From positions 11,294,193 to 11,358,192 of the forward strand of contig SCHM01000001.1 in the NCBI GenBank assembly GCA_004123355.1: 64,000 nucleotides of DNA. The letters run 5' to 3'. The notes under the pieces were generated by a model, which saw only the letters and a list, made by a program, of their open reading frames with translations, was not told where the DNA came from and made no database searches. Source of the stretch: Amphirosellinia nigrospora. Lineage: Eukaryota > Ascomycota > Sordariomycetes > Xylariales > Xylariaceae. Positions 36,422 to 48,192 of this stretch are shown here, in pieces (positions within the stretch are counted from its first letter, which is position 1; every line of letters begins with the position of its first letter). A program made the translations under genes and the position numbers.

Positions 36422-36983
36422 ATGGGTTTCCCAAACTCACAATTGAAATTATACTCACGATTAACCGAGGTATTGCGAGAGAGGCGAGCGATCCGGCTCC
36501 CATCGTCGAAATGCGTTGTGCCCGAATGTCTGGATCTCGACCAAGTGCATAGTAAGACCGACTCGCTAACAACTCATGGGCTCAACGAAGCGCTTCGTCG
36601 GCTGAAGGCAGTGGCTAAAGTTGGAGCTGACGTCGTATTCTTGGAGGCAATCGCGACGGAAGATCAACTGGAGGATTACTGTGATGCGTTCCGTGGCACC
36701 GGAGTGGCCACACTTTTTAATCGAGTGCAGGTCTCGAGTGCAGGTCTCGCGTGCCTACAAGATCACGCCGACAGAAGCAGAGAAATATGGCATCCATATC
36801 ATTCTGTATCCTACCTCGTATCCTACCTCCTGTCTAGTGCCAGCTTACATTGGTATCACAAACACCATAAAGGAGCTCAAGGAAGGAAGGGTAAAAGCAT
36901 ACTGAGAAAGCTGCACCATTAGGGATCTTCCAACTGTTCGGAATGAAAGAAATACAAGAAAATGAGCAAGAGGTGAATGATTA
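36422..36983 (+). pseudogene. Isocitrate-lyase/PEP-mutase family remnant
   Basis: The C-terminal part of an ICL/PEP-mutase-superfamily enzyme is readable over two frames: 'TDSLTTHGLNEALRRLKAV', 'VGADVVFLEAI', 'GTGVATLFN', then in the next frame 'EAEKYGIHIILYP', 'PAYIGITNTIKELKEG', and after a stop 'LFGMKEIQENE'. The family includes carboxyphosphonoenolpyruvate mutase and oxaloacetate/isocitrate-cleaving enzymes. The N-terminal half with the metal-binding and catalytic loop is missing. Two micro-duplications (13 bp at 36725-36750, 12 bp at 36807-36830) disrupt it; the first shifts the frame. This looks like real decay rather than base-calling error. Confidence 0.7.
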
Positions 36984-37625
36984 GGCTCAAGAATTCGAAA
37001 GGAACAGCTGATTTGCTTCGCAGTCTGTATTTGGTCCGTTTGGCAGTTGCTCCTCCATACTTCACAATACAGACGCTAATTTGTACTAATTTACAGCCTC
37101 ATTTACCACCTGTGATACCTACACTAGGTAGTGTGCTATGCACAATGTTTTCGTACTTGCCTTGCGCCTCTATATACAACTTCAGTCTTGTATCATGTGC
37201 TATCAAACCAGAAATATTGTTGCACTTTAATTTGCCTCTTTTGGACGTTTAATAAGTTTCGTTCCAAAATGTTCGGTTTTTTATTAACTGGACCAACTAC
37301 GTGGCAGGCTGTGCTGCGATTATCGCGGGTTGCGAATTGTGAAAACTGGCTACTTTACAAAGATGTACTCGAGGCTGCACCCACATTCCCAGAGAATCTG
37401 GAGATTCTAAAGTATGGAGAGGCTGTCTCTTTCCCTTCTTTTTTTTTTCCTTGCTTTTCGATATTTTTAGGCCAGATCCTCGCCGTTTGTGCGGGCGACT
37501 ATGAGGTTGTGTATCGTCCTTCGGACTTTCCTCACAAGTCGCGCATTTTGCATCAAAGAGCCAGAGGATAAGCTACCAGGTTGCCTTGTATGCCTTAAAG
37601 CGGGCTCCCTCTCTGGTATCTTTAG
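36984..37625. other. Intergenic with weak coding-like fragment
   Basis: Plus-strand frames (37131-37571) include a short 'YVAGCAA.IAG' stretch reminiscent of a flavoprotein nucleotide-binding loop, but the surroundings do not support a gene. Confidence 0.3.
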
Positions 37626-38264
37626 TCAGTAAAGAGTACTAAAATAGGGATCGATAGACTTATGGACAGGTTTTGACTTACAATCTTCTTTCTCCTTGTT
37701 CTTCTCCTGCTTGCCCTTCTCAATACCAGCCTTGTATCCCTCCTCGTATGCGATGCTGGCAGTGGTGTGGCCGTACTGATGGGCGAACGGCTTCATGACG
37801 TGTTTCTGATAAGGGGGATATGGCTCGTCGTCCTCATCAGAATCGTTGGCAACGCCGGCACGAGTGGGGCCACCAGTTTGGGTCGAAGAAGTAGCTTGAT
37901 TCTCGTCCGCGAATGCGGCACGCTTCAACTCTGCCTGCTGGACGCGTCTGAAGCGCTCTCTGTCGCGCAGGTCCTTCTCATCCTGCTTCAGATTCTCCTG
38001 AATTTCCTTCTGGGTAGTGGGAGCCTTGGATCCGGTCATATAGATAGCGCCATTGGAGAGCACGCGGGGAAGTCGCTCCTTTGGCACGGCGTTGGGGATC
38101 GGGATCGGCTGAGAAGGGACGAAACGCGAGTGATGCTGCATGTGCTCGGGAGTTGGCTTACGCTCGGTTCCCTCAGAGGAGTGGGTTGAAGCTGGGGTTC
38201 CAGGAACTTCATCCATGGCCTGCTTACCAGCCTCAGAGGCTCGATCGGCGTGTCCACGATCCAT
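37626..38264 (-). CDS. Charged unknown fungal protein
   Basis: Not recognised. A 212-residue frame starts at 38264 ('MDRGHADRASEAGKQAMDEVPG'). It is hydrophilic, rich in Glu/Lys/Gln, with a Pro-rich middle ('VPSQPIPIPNAVPKERLPRVL'), a likely coiled helix at about 85-120 ('EIQENLKQDEKDLRDRERF') and an acidic 'DSDEDDEPYPPYQKH'. The tail 'AYEEGYKAGIEKGKQEKNKEKED' is followed by GTAAGT, so the true end may be spliced a little further on. No membrane segment or signal peptide. Probably a nuclear or cytosolic conserved protein. Confidence 0.6.
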   Translation of the reverse strand: MDRGHADRASEAGKQAMDEVPGTPASTHSSEGTERKPTPEHMQHHSRFVPSQPIPIPNAVPKERLPRVLSNGAIYMTGSKAPTTQKEIQENLKQDEKDLRDRERFRRVQQAELKRAAFADENQATSSTQTGGPTRAGVANDSDEDDEPYPPYQKHVMKPFAHQYGHTTASIAYEEGYKAGIEKGKQEKNKEKEDCKSKPVHKSIDPYFSTLY

Positions 38265-39796
38265 TTCTGCTTGATGGGTGGTTATGGATCAAATATCTAT
38301 CCAGCTATAATAAGTGTCAGTGTTATGCCTAGGGTAATATGGTACAGTGTTCAAATATGAAATGTTATGAGAACGGAAGCACGTACTTGTCGGATCCGAA
38401 GATGCAGATTCTGGAGCACAGTTGGTCTTGAGTTGGACCGACTGAAACTGACGGTATGAATGAGACAGAGAGGGTTCGGAAACAATAGAATTGTTTACGA
38501 GATGAATGGAGATGCAGATTTGAGGCTGTGTATGAAGGGTTTGTACCTCACTGTTTATGCTGGTGAGGCAGGCGCTGACTTGTGGTAATGAGAGGCAAAG
38601 CCGTAGTTTACAGAATGAAGGTAGAATAGTAAGAATGGGGCCACGGCCCTGAAAAGGTTGAGAAAGATACAATGTATCTTATTTATTGATGGTGTTGTAG
38701 AAAAGTGATCAGAAGCCTCCAACAAGTGCTTGATGGGATGGAGGAAAGTAGATGGAGGATGGAAGAGGGAGGGTGGGAGAGAGAAGCATTGAGCTCTACG
38801 GGTGCAGATGTATGTTTACTATGAGTCGGTTCTACTCTTGCCCCGTCGTGCGCTTCCTTGAGGAAGGAAGGTGCAAAACGTACATAGGTATAACAGTAAG
38901 GTAGCTCGAAACACTGAGGCACTGCATTTGTAACCTGACGATGTCATCTCGACTAATCGCGGCTGTAAGGAGTGGTGTTAGCCGCAACTCAGAGAATGCG
39001 GCTCGGCCCCTGTGCCATGTGCCTCTTCTACAAAAGGGGCGGCCTGGACAACAGCTGGACTTGAGACGGGCTACGCATGCCAACAGCAATAATAATATGA
39101 TATCAAGAACTGGCATTATCATCATAATTTAAAATCTTATTGTAAGCGCACTCAAGGTTAGGAGAACTTGGAAACGGTTCATTAACTTTTCAGGATTATT
39201 GGGTATTATCATGATACTAACTTTAAATAAAGAGCTCCATGCACAATTTCGAGTCATATACAGCTTGGGTGTGACTGGTAGTGTTGGGATTTGACGGTAT
39301 AGGAATTGAAATATAGGTACTTGGGTGAATATGATGATCATTTGGGAGTCATTATGAACATCTGCCTTGATGTCACATGCTCAATTTTGTCTGCTCACGA
39401 TACTGTACATCTGACAGAAATTTTTAGTCAAACAAGGTATTGATTTCAGGTATGTGACCTGTAGAACAAGAACTCACTATTTCACCTAGAGGGAATTAGT
39501 CTTCATAGCCAAGAACACGGAAATGAATAGTACTTGAGAATATTGTGCATCTAAGCAGCGATATTTGTTCTTTCTTTATTACCTTAGCAATTGTATTATC
39601 TAAACCCAAAAAATAACTTTTAGTCGTAGGGTTGTTGACTCTTTGTTAAGCTTTAGAGTGTTTATCATGGAATTAATTTGTAGCGAATTTCCTTCTTTAT
39701 ATTACGTAAATATGCCGATAGCATTATTGGAGGCCGAATAGACTTTAAGTTTTATGGTCGCGATGTTAAAGTAGAAAGCAATAATATGCAACCATG

Positions 39797-40060
39797 CCAG
39801 GAACATGATCTAAGCACACGGATCAAACCGGACAAAGAGACTCTCTGTATAAAGTCATGTAGTCACATTCAGTCCACAGAGAAGGCTTCATACGCTCTCC
39901 GTGCAACAACAGACGTCTACACTGTGACAAGGGCTTGTGCTTGAGTGCTTGGAATGTGAGTTCAATTCAGTTAATAATCTCTTTGGGGTCTCTAGGGCTC
40001 TAGTTTCCTAATTCTGACTTCAATGTAGCTTCACCCATGCCCTCAATTTATAGACGAATT
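39797..40060 (+). repeat. Dispersed repeat, most complete copy
   Basis: Blocks in order: CCAGGAACA..GATCTAAG (39797), GGACAAAGAGACT with a TATAAA-like element (39830-39853), CTCCGTGCAACAACAGA (39897-39914), TGTGACAAGGGCTTG (39923), and TTCAGTTAATAATC followed by TTTGGGG and TCTAGGG (39966-40000). Parts recur inverted at 20085-20220 and 20550-20606, and direct at 40767-40860 and 60982-61075. Could be an LTR or non-autonomous element; ends were not defined. Confidence 0.6.
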
Positions 40061-40766
40061 CTAGGACCTTTTGGTGCCTCACAGGCCTCCGAGAGTATGA
40101 CTCTCGAGAGGAATTGAAGCATTCTAACCAATCATTGATCCAGTATATGCATGTCTCAGCCCACGGAAATGGTCGGTGATCTCGGCCTTCCGGTGTGAGG
40201 TAATTAAAATCATACCGAGTATATAAGGAACTGATATTTAGATGACTTGTCCTTGTTAGGAGTTTAAATAAGGTTAAGTTATCGCAAAGCGTTTATTAGC
40301 ACACGTCAATGATCATTGTATGAATGGTAGCCTGCATAAGTTATACCGATGTTCGTCAACTAGTTCGGACGAAATGCTTTTTAGGTAGGCGACTGGTGAG
40401 TACATGGCAAAGGCTTAGTGGATCGTTGTATGGGTATAGATGGCTCAAAATTCTTTCTGCTGGAGTAAATGGCTCGAAAACAGATATGTACATGTAATAA
40501 TAGTTAAAGATCTAGTTAAAATTAGTTAAATATTAAAGTAATCTTAACCTTCTCAATCTAAGTAACTCTAGTCATAAAACGCTCATACAACATCTATATT
40601 TACCGCCGCATTATATTTTACTTCAAGACATTCTTAAGAACATTTTATATTCAATAGGTTTTACTTTGTCTTAATACACTATTACAAGACGTTAGCAAGT
40701 TTGAGGATAAGGTGATAAAATTATCTTCATTTTGGTTATACTTGTTTGTATCTACGTTAGAACTAG

Positions 40767-40860
40767 TGTGACAAGGGCTTGGAAACATGATGTTCTTATT
40801 CAGGTAATAATCTATTTTGGAATATAGAGGTCTCTAGCTTCCCAGTTTCTCTTAAATGTA
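40767..40860 (+). repeat. Dispersed repeat, partial copy
   Basis: TGTGACAAGGGCTTGG, then TTCAGGTAATAATC, a TTTTGG block, GGTCTCTAG and CCCAGTTTC match blocks d-e of the 39.8-kb copy in the same order, about 840 bp downstream and in the same orientation. Confidence 0.6.
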
Positions 40861-41693
40861 ACATCACCTCCACCCTTATTTTTAGAACGGCTCGAGCCTC
40901 GTAGACTGGAGGTTCTGGCTCATCGAAAGGGGTCCTTACTGCACGTTAACCAAGACCCCTTGGAGGGGTGGAGGCTATCGGCTATTGTACCAATTCTATT
41001 GGGGCCTATCTATGAGTACCATCCCATCCTCCACACTACCTAGGTATCTAGGAGTGGGGGGCTATTGGCCTGTGGCTCATGGCTTCTGTAGCTTATCCAT
41101 GTAATAACCTCCAAGCAGAACTCTACTGCAGATTAAGCGAGCGGTGATTGGGTTGAAGTATATATCCTAGCTCTGTCGGCTGGCTATCGTCGAGGAGGTG
41201 TGCTATGCGGCTTTATGTGAAGGAAAGGTACCTGCTTACCACCAGGTTGTGAATCAGCTTGTTAATCATTCACAATATATAGGTAACTTACCTACTAAGT
41301 ACCTATGTTAAGTACTATTGTTTTTTAATATTTAGATATGCAAGAATTAGTGCGAGCAGCTGGTCCAATCTATGACGCGCTCCAGCACCTCTTGATGACA
41401 AAGTGCGGTGGAAATAGAAAGTCGCGTTAAGCTCAGGGACTCCAGGGATCTCCATCATAATCCGGTTACTGGGTACAATCAATTTGCAGCGCACGTCGGT
41501 AGTAGGAAAGTACTCCTTATTCCGAAGGATCGCAACTAAAATCCGCTAAACCCGGCTCCCTAAGCCGTCCGGCACCGGACCCCTCTTTAACCCGTTCTCA
41601 ACTCATCTCCCAGGCTTACCCGTCGTAATTCATCGCCAATCGTTTCCCCTGGTCACAAAATATTCGCATTTTCTGCAAGTGTTTGTCAGCAGT

Positions 41694-43851
41694 ATGCCCG
41701 GTCCCCAGATGATAGAGAACCGACCCAAAGTCCGCCCGCCGTCAAAGGGCCTGTTTGCCATGTACAAAGGCCAAAGCCCGATGTCACTATGAAAGTACCG
41801 AAATTAGCGACGGAATAGGTGTGTATTCGTCGTGCAGAAAGAGCGCCTCCAACCCAATTTTGTCATACGATATCGAGTTGGCTACTGACCAAGTCGCTCA
41901 GATGTCGGCGATTCAAAATCACATGCGCCCCCCAGACCACCAAAAGCCTTAGGAGGCCAAGGCAGATAAAGCTAGAAAATGCATCGTAAGTCCAGTTCAT
42001 CACACAGAAAAATCATGTGACCATGATCAGACCACATGAGTAACTGGAAATAGTGAGCATGTTAAAGCCTCGCCAACGCCAAAACAAGCACTCTGTGAGG
42101 CGCCGATAGTGGACGATGTTTCCCCAGAACCGCAGAAGCGCTATGCTATCCCAACTCATACTAAGTCGTCGTTCCCGCACTATCTTCCTCCAAACCCTGG
42201 CTTTGGCATTACATGGGACCAGGCAGAAAAGCTATCGAGGATTTCGCTCTGATGTTTACGGCTCATTTTCCGTTCATGATTCTTGACCACGATGTTACGG
42301 CGCGTCGATTGTTCATGGAAAAACCATTGCTATTCCGAGCAATTCTAATGATCGGGGGACTTCACAGTCTCCAAGAGCCGCGAGATACGAAGAAGTATCG
42401 ATGCCTGGATTGGACAACACTTACTAGTAATGGAAGAGCAGAGTCTTGGTGCCCTGCAGGGTATTCTTGTCTACATTCTCTGGTAATACTGGCCCGAATG
42501 ACATCGTAAAATCGCTAACATATTCAATAGGGCCACGCCTGATTTTTATTCCGATTATAAGATCACGCAGTTGATATATTCGCTGTGGACTCGCACATAC
42601 TCTTGGTATCACAAGGTACTTCTTTGTCCCAATAGCAAATGTTGCTTAGCGCTGACCGTAACGCCTTCAGGCAACCTGCCGCAGAAGATACACGAGTCAA
42701 GAAAGAGGCCGAGATCAACGAGGAACACCGCACCTTTCTAGCTTGCTTTTATGTTGTCTCATTGTATGGAAACCATGGCCTCGTCGATTCCTTAGTATTT
42801 ACTTGCTCACTAATTATTCAGTAACTCGATTCAATTTGCACGACCTAACCCACTTTCATCAAGTCATGTCCAATACTGCATTGACTCACTAGAACGATCA
42901 TCCGAGTTCCCAACCGACTTCCTCCTCATAAAACTAGCCAAGTTTCGGCTATTTGTTGGACGAATACCCAACGTTTACGAGGGCATCTGTGATATGAAAT
43001 GGTGTAGAGATATCTCTGGGGATGGTTCTGATCGATTGCACGAAATCAGAGAAGATCTTGCCGATTTCATAAATGATGTCTCTCATGGGCATCCAAAATT
43101 CTGTAAGTCTTTTAGTTTTCGAACTCTATCACGCACGCTCCCCTATGACCGTTTCCAGCTAACCCAAATTTAGTACTCATTTGGACTTTACATCACGGGG
43201 CTCTTATTCAATTACATTTACCCATGACTTACGTTACTCCAGACAGTGAAGGAACTAACGCCTACAGCTGGAGTGTATGCAGCATTGCTTGCAGTCATGC
43301 CGAAAGTTTGTGAGCATGTCCAAATCTTTTAGCCCTGACGGCCTCTTGCACGCCCCATTTACCACACTTACCGACCTCATATAATGTACATTGCTACATC
43401 CCGTTTGACGCTGGTGGAAATAGATGGTTGGGATCTTGAGCAAGCTAGGGAAAGCATCGATCTCAAAACTTCCATTGAAGAAATAATCGAAAAAATGGCT
43501 TTAGGGGCTAAAGCGAAAGCCGCGAGGGTTGCAGCAGCCGCGGTAGAGTATCCATCTAGCTACTCGCCGGACGGCGAAGATGATCAAAGGCTAGGTAAAA
43601 TTCAAGTTTTCACAGAAGTGATCGAACGCATCAATACTTGGATGGCTGCCCAGGAAGCTCTTCGTTCTAGCAACAAAGATCTGGGACAAGATGGGGTTGG
43701 AGCGTTGAAACGCATCTATGTTACCCCCAGAGTCCACAGTGGAACTTCACTTACTTTTTTGAGTCGCTTCTGCAGGTGGGACGGGTTCGGTGTCTTAGAA
43801 TTGTCTTTCAATTTCCATTCAGCTCTCATCTTATTTAACCCTTTATCCTGA
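41694..43851 (+). pseudogene. Zn2Cys6 transcription factor, damaged
   Basis: Fungal GAL4-type regulator pieces in order: a start at 41694, the cluster half 'CLPCTKAKARCHYE' (41752-41793), a linker whose expected second Cys pair reads 'YSSC' (one Cys replaced by Tyr), then the regulatory domain 'MFTAHFPFMILDHDVTARRLFMEKPLLFRAILMI', 'QLIYSLWTRTYSW', 'FLLIKLAKFRLFVGRIPNVYEG', and a C-terminal helical region 'VTEVIERI'-like near 43600. Introns such as about 42485-42531 splice cleanly, but frames break near 41747, 42400, 43270 and 43382. Some breaks fit one missing homopolymer base, others do not, and the zinc ligand is lost, so I score it as a probable pseudogene. Confidence 0.6.
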
Positions 43852-44390
43852 AAGCAACATAATTACAACTGCCTATGGCTCAGTTATGGCGAGTCTAATT
43901 ATGTGAACGGCGTGGCTCGCCATAAAGTAGGTTGCTTTAATAATCTCAGATCATTGTTCGGATATACTTATTAATGGAATCATGATTCCCAAATATTACA
44001 TCGCCGGACAATGATTGCCTTAAGTTCTAAACAGGTTCAAGATCTTCTTTGTAAGTCATGTCCCAATTACGTCAAAACACCACCTACCTCTCAACAATGA
44101 TTGTCTCAGGAGACCGGTATACGTGAGCCGTAGGTGCTTGTCGTCTCGCGAAGGTCTACAAGACTACCATCATAAATGTTATTCACTCCATACAAGGAAT
44201 ACCTAGATATCTTTGTTTAGGTCTGTTGGCTTTACGTGCCATGTAATGGATTGCAAGACTGAGTTAAACCAAAGACATGGCTACCAACGTTATACCCACA
44301 CAATATTCTAATTTAATATAGAATGAGAAATAACCTGCGCCAAATAATTCTTCAGGTCCTCGCACAGAAGGGGCTTAAGTCACCTCAACC
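43852..44390. other. Intergenic
   Basis: No gene or repeat recognised. Confidence 0.4.
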
Positions 44391-45591
44391 ATGTTCACTC
44401 GGTTTCCATTTGCCATGCTCGCAAGCCTGGCCTACATTTCCTGTCACCTAATCATTGCTATCCTGGCGCGTGTAGTTCGCCTTGTACAACTGAGTTCTCG
44501 TGCAATTGTATCCAGCGCCGTTAGATGTCTAAACCGCATCAGAAACAGAAATCAACGTTTTGACTGGATTAAGAATTGGAGACCTGAGGATGGCGTGCAT
44601 ACAGAGACCCCCTATTCTGGACCAAGTAGAAGCTCGGACCATCCAAGAGTTGACAGCCGAATATGGCAACAACTCTGTTCGACACTACCCGAACCTGAAG
44701 TACTTGACTTCCTACTTGCTTGCGTACACGCTGCAGTGCGAGTAAAGTATCACCATCCCACTCATGCGAAATGGCCCGCATTGCCAAGCACCTTTCCACT
44801 ACAGCCGTCCGAAGTCCACGGAGTGATCGATTCCTTTCCACCGCTCAGCAATAGAAGCACAATCTCAGATCTCATCGGAGCTGAGGCCCTCCGATACGAG
44901 CGGTTCAAACTTCTGAAGTGGTTGGATGAATCTTTCCGACATCAGATTATCCCGGTCGATGGTGTTTTACGGGTACCGGAGATCCAGTCTCTGAGACAGT
45001 TCGTGCAACTGAGCTGCGAAACATTTCGCTATGTGAAATTCAAGAATTTGATCAAGCTCAGGGGCTTGCAGAGTGGCCGGGCTGCATTCCACGGTACTCC
45101 TGCAACTAACTTACTCAGTATCTTGTATGGGGTCTGGAGACAGGTGCTGAGGAGGTTTCCTATGTGTCGCACCCTGAGCTAGCAATTCGTGAGTCAACTG
45201 AATGTACTATGAGTTCCGACACTCGATGTTTTCTGCTAACGGATGGCGATTATCTTTAGAGTACATCTGGTACAAGGGCGCATACTATGATGATATCACA
45301 CCGGGTATAATGAAAGGGTGGAAAAACAGTGCGTTCAAGAACGTCGTAGTACTCCTTGGTGTCGAAATCGCGAGAGAGGATATCGAGTGGACTCCATACG
45401 ATCGTTACTACAGCGGTCAATGCTCCCAGAGTGAAATAGTTGTCAGGCATCTGTTCGTGATACCTCGACGTGTGTTCAAAAAAAGCGTTGAGAAGCACAG
45501 GATGGGGAAAAGGGGTTCGGTCATTCCCCATGGATGTCAAGCAAAGGCAACAATGGAAAAGGGGTATCAACTTATTCACAAAAGCCACTAG
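44391..45591 (+). CDS. Candidate PARP16-like ADP-ribosyltransferase, two frame breaks
   Basis: An N-terminal hydrophobic segment (residues about 8-34) is followed by a helical domain ('VLDFLLACVHAAVRVKY', 'RYERFKLLKWLDESF', 'LRQFVQLSCETFRYVKF') and then 'AAFHGTPATNLLSILYGGL', which resembles the PARP donor-loop His-Gly-Thr motif. After two breaks (45129-45132, G run; 45255-45257, T run) the frame continues: 'LEYIWYKGAYYDD', 'AFKNVVVLLGVEIA', 'SEIVVRHLFVIPRR'. The order helical domain, HGT, and a closing VRhLF strand matches PARP16-type enzymes; the Glu in 'SEIVVR' could be the catalytic acid, but the middle Tyr is not certain. Membrane-bound mono-ADP-ribosylation is an inference. Weak similarity only; another fold is possible. 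Confidence 0.5.
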
Positions 45592-46516
45592 TAAAGAGTT
45601 CTCATGCAGTTACTAGCTTGTAATACATAACCGACTCATATCTTCCGAAGCAAATGATCCTGTCTACCACTACAATTAGATTAGTTGCTACAAGATTCTG
45701 TCGAGGGCAAAAGAAATAGACTGAGTTTCATTTCGAGAATTTTTTATCTCCAGCATCTAGACATGTTGAGTAAGAATGTAAGGTTTGATTTCCTGCTCAT
45801 ATTGTAGCTCTTACTTATACAGCGATGATACATATCATACCTCGGATATCTCATGAGAAGTGTCTAATAGAAGACGGGGAACTTACTTTACGGGACAGTA
45901 TTTTTGATAGTACAAGGTGCGCCAACACCGAGTATTCTACAGGTACGGCCGAAAGCTATGGCACATGGTAAACGTTGCCCTCTTTCACCGAGTTTCCTGC
46001 CTGGTCAGCTGTTTTTTTGTCAATTTTCATTCTCTAAACCAGGAGGCACTTCTTTGCTGAAGATTAGATGCAACCTAGGGTGCCAGTTCTGTAGTTGTGG
46101 TTACTGGCATAAGGAAGAACAATGATCAGAATAGTCGGGGTTGACTCAGTTGTCCTGACAATGAGCATCCAGAGATGGATGCCTTCAAGTTGATACCTGG
46201 GCGGCATAGGAAATCTGCCCTCGAGGTACTCATATATGGGTTCAAATATCTACCATTCCTAAGTTCTGATCCTTCTTTTCTCATCAAGTCAATACCGCGC
46301 ATCACAGTACAACGTTTCACAATACCACATCACAGGCATCTAAGTAACGAAGGGTAAGTTGACAGTCGTTATTTTATCTTAAGTTTAGTATCTCATATTT
46401 CTTCTTTATGACTGCGATCAATATTAATAGCCTCTCTCGCAGTCACAGCAAATAATCTCTGGCTCGGCAGAGCGTCGACAACCCCAGTGCAGTTACTATT
46501 GCATCAAATATCAACC
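45592..46516. other. Intergenic / 5' leader of RRM gene
   Basis: No gene supported. GGTAAGT at 46351 and an AG near 46440 suggest an intron in the 5' leader of the next gene. Confidence 0.35.
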
Positions 46517-47662
46517 ATGACGGTTAGCCTCAACCTAGAGGCTCATGCCTCCAATGCGAACAGCTCAGACGAAGAATACACACCGACTAGTTCCGGACTA
46601 TCCAATACTACTTTTGGTATCCCGCTTGCGAATGATCGAAATCTAGGTACCAACCACTATTATGCACCTTCTTACCTTGACCGCCAACCTACAGGATCCC
46701 ATTTCAACAACCGGATTGCACGAGATCCTAACCCTTTACATGTTTACGGACCATATCGCAATCTATTCCCCTTACCTTTCCCCGTCGCTACCCATCTGTC
46801 GCAGACACCGGCTATTCCACCCATCAGCAGACCAAACCTGGCGCAGGGACACCAACATATGCCAGCCATCGGACCAATCGTCAACCCACACAGCAGGTTT
46901 CGAAAAACTACCAAGGCAACCGCTATGCGCAGCGCAACCAGTCCGCCAACATAGATCCGGAGCAGAGCACCAGTGTCTGGATCACCAACTTGCCACCCGA
47001 CTGCAACTACGCGGAGCTCCTGGGCATGATACGAGGCACGGGCAAGGTGTACGCAACGGTGATCAACCCACCACAGGGCACCTTCATGACATCGGCGGCG
47101 AAAATCGTCTTCTTCACTGTCGCGGGACGGCAGCGCTTGGAGGCACGTGCTAGGGAGGGTGATTTCACCGTGAAGAATTACGTAAGGAATCCCCGATGTC
47201 GTTCTCTTCCCGTCTTCCAGCATGAAGCTTTCGTTTGAATCCTGGATGGTGCTTAGCCGCGTTAAGCCCTTCCCACCGTTTTCTTTTTCTTTTTGCGATA
47301 AAAACTGACTTCGAGTTTATAAGATACCGCACGTGCGACCCAACCGCATTCTGACAGCGGCCCAACCACCCGGACTTGGATCTCGCGTCCTGCACATCAC
47401 AGGGCCGGCGGCTGTCGTAAACCGGGAAACACTTTGTGAATTCTTCCGAAGATGGTGCGCGTTCGACCTCGAGTACGTCACGCACTCACAGCTCCCGGGT
47501 GGCAGAGCGACCATGGAATGGGCGTTCGGTAGCTACCGCTGCCAGGCGGAGCGCGTATTTGCCGCTATCCGGGGAACGAGAGCATTCGGCGTGGACCCGC
47601 CGAGAGGAGACATCTGGGGGTTGGTTGTCGTACGATATGGATGGGATCCTTGTGACCAGTAA
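46517..47662 (+). CDS. RRM-like RNA-binding protein (fungal family), one frame break
   Basis: Exons 46517..47181 and 47324..47662 (phase 0). A disordered Asn/Pro/Ser-rich N-terminus of about 150 residues leads to a divergent RNA-recognition fold: RNP2-like 'SVWITNLPPDCNYAELLGMI', 'GKVYATVINPP', RNP1-like 'AAKIVFFTVAGRQRLEA', then after the intron 'PHVRPNRILTAAQPPG', 'SRVLHITGP', 'LCEFFRRWCAFDLEYVT' and 'MEWAFGSYRCQAERVFAAI', probably a second degenerate RRM. The break near 46885-46887 is mended by one extra C, connecting the N-terminus to 'NIDPEQSTSVWI'. Function: probable mRNA-binding regulator; target unknown. Confidence 0.65.
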
Positions 47663-48192
47663 AGTCTGGGACGACGACGTTGTTAGAAATGCTGACTAGT
47701 GCCCCCGTGAAGTAGGTTTATGAGGTGGCTTTGCTGAGTTGACTACGAGAATTGGGGTGGGGGATAAACAATTTGAGCTTTACCATGGGTGAACTTGGGT
47801 CAGGGTTATTTTATTGCGCTCTTACTACTCTGGTAATAATATTCATTAACAACATCACAATATCTCAATACTAACAAGGGTACTTGGGCGGTACCTCCTG
47901 TTCTTTGACATAATACACGGTTGCAACCAAGCGCGCAAATAATAGGTACTGTATCTTTTTCTCATCAAACATGGTGTATCTCTAAGGGCATCTCATCATT
48001 AATAAACCCGACCGAGACTCCCACAGTTGCGGCGTGATTAAACAAGAGGGCAAATCCCCCATACAAAACCGCCATGCTGCCGTCATTCCCCTATTCCAGA
48101 ATCTTAAAAGACCTCAATTAGCAAGCTGCTCATAATCAACGTTCCGTCACCAAAAGCAAGCCTGGAAGCTGCGGAAAATCAACACTGGGTAT
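47663..48192. other. Convergent intergenic
   Basis: No feature recognised between the RRM-like gene and the coiled-coil gene. Confidence 0.4.

Larger units (their letters stand above)
38265..41693. other. AT-rich gene desert with repeat relics (3.4 kb)
   Basis: No supported coding region. 39130-41300 is AT-rich with almost no open frames, consistent with degraded mobile-element sequence. Two dispersed-repeat copies are annotated separately. TACCTA/AGGTA runs occur at 41036-41052 and 41279-41308. Confidence 0.55.

Noticed and set aside
37258-37571. Possible GMC-oxidoreductase fragment
   Set aside because: Only one short Gly/Ala stretch resembles a nucleotide-binding loop; no further family motif follows.
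46744-47223. 159-codon minus-strand frame
   Set aside because: It is the complement of the RRM-like exon, whose plus-strand motifs are clear.
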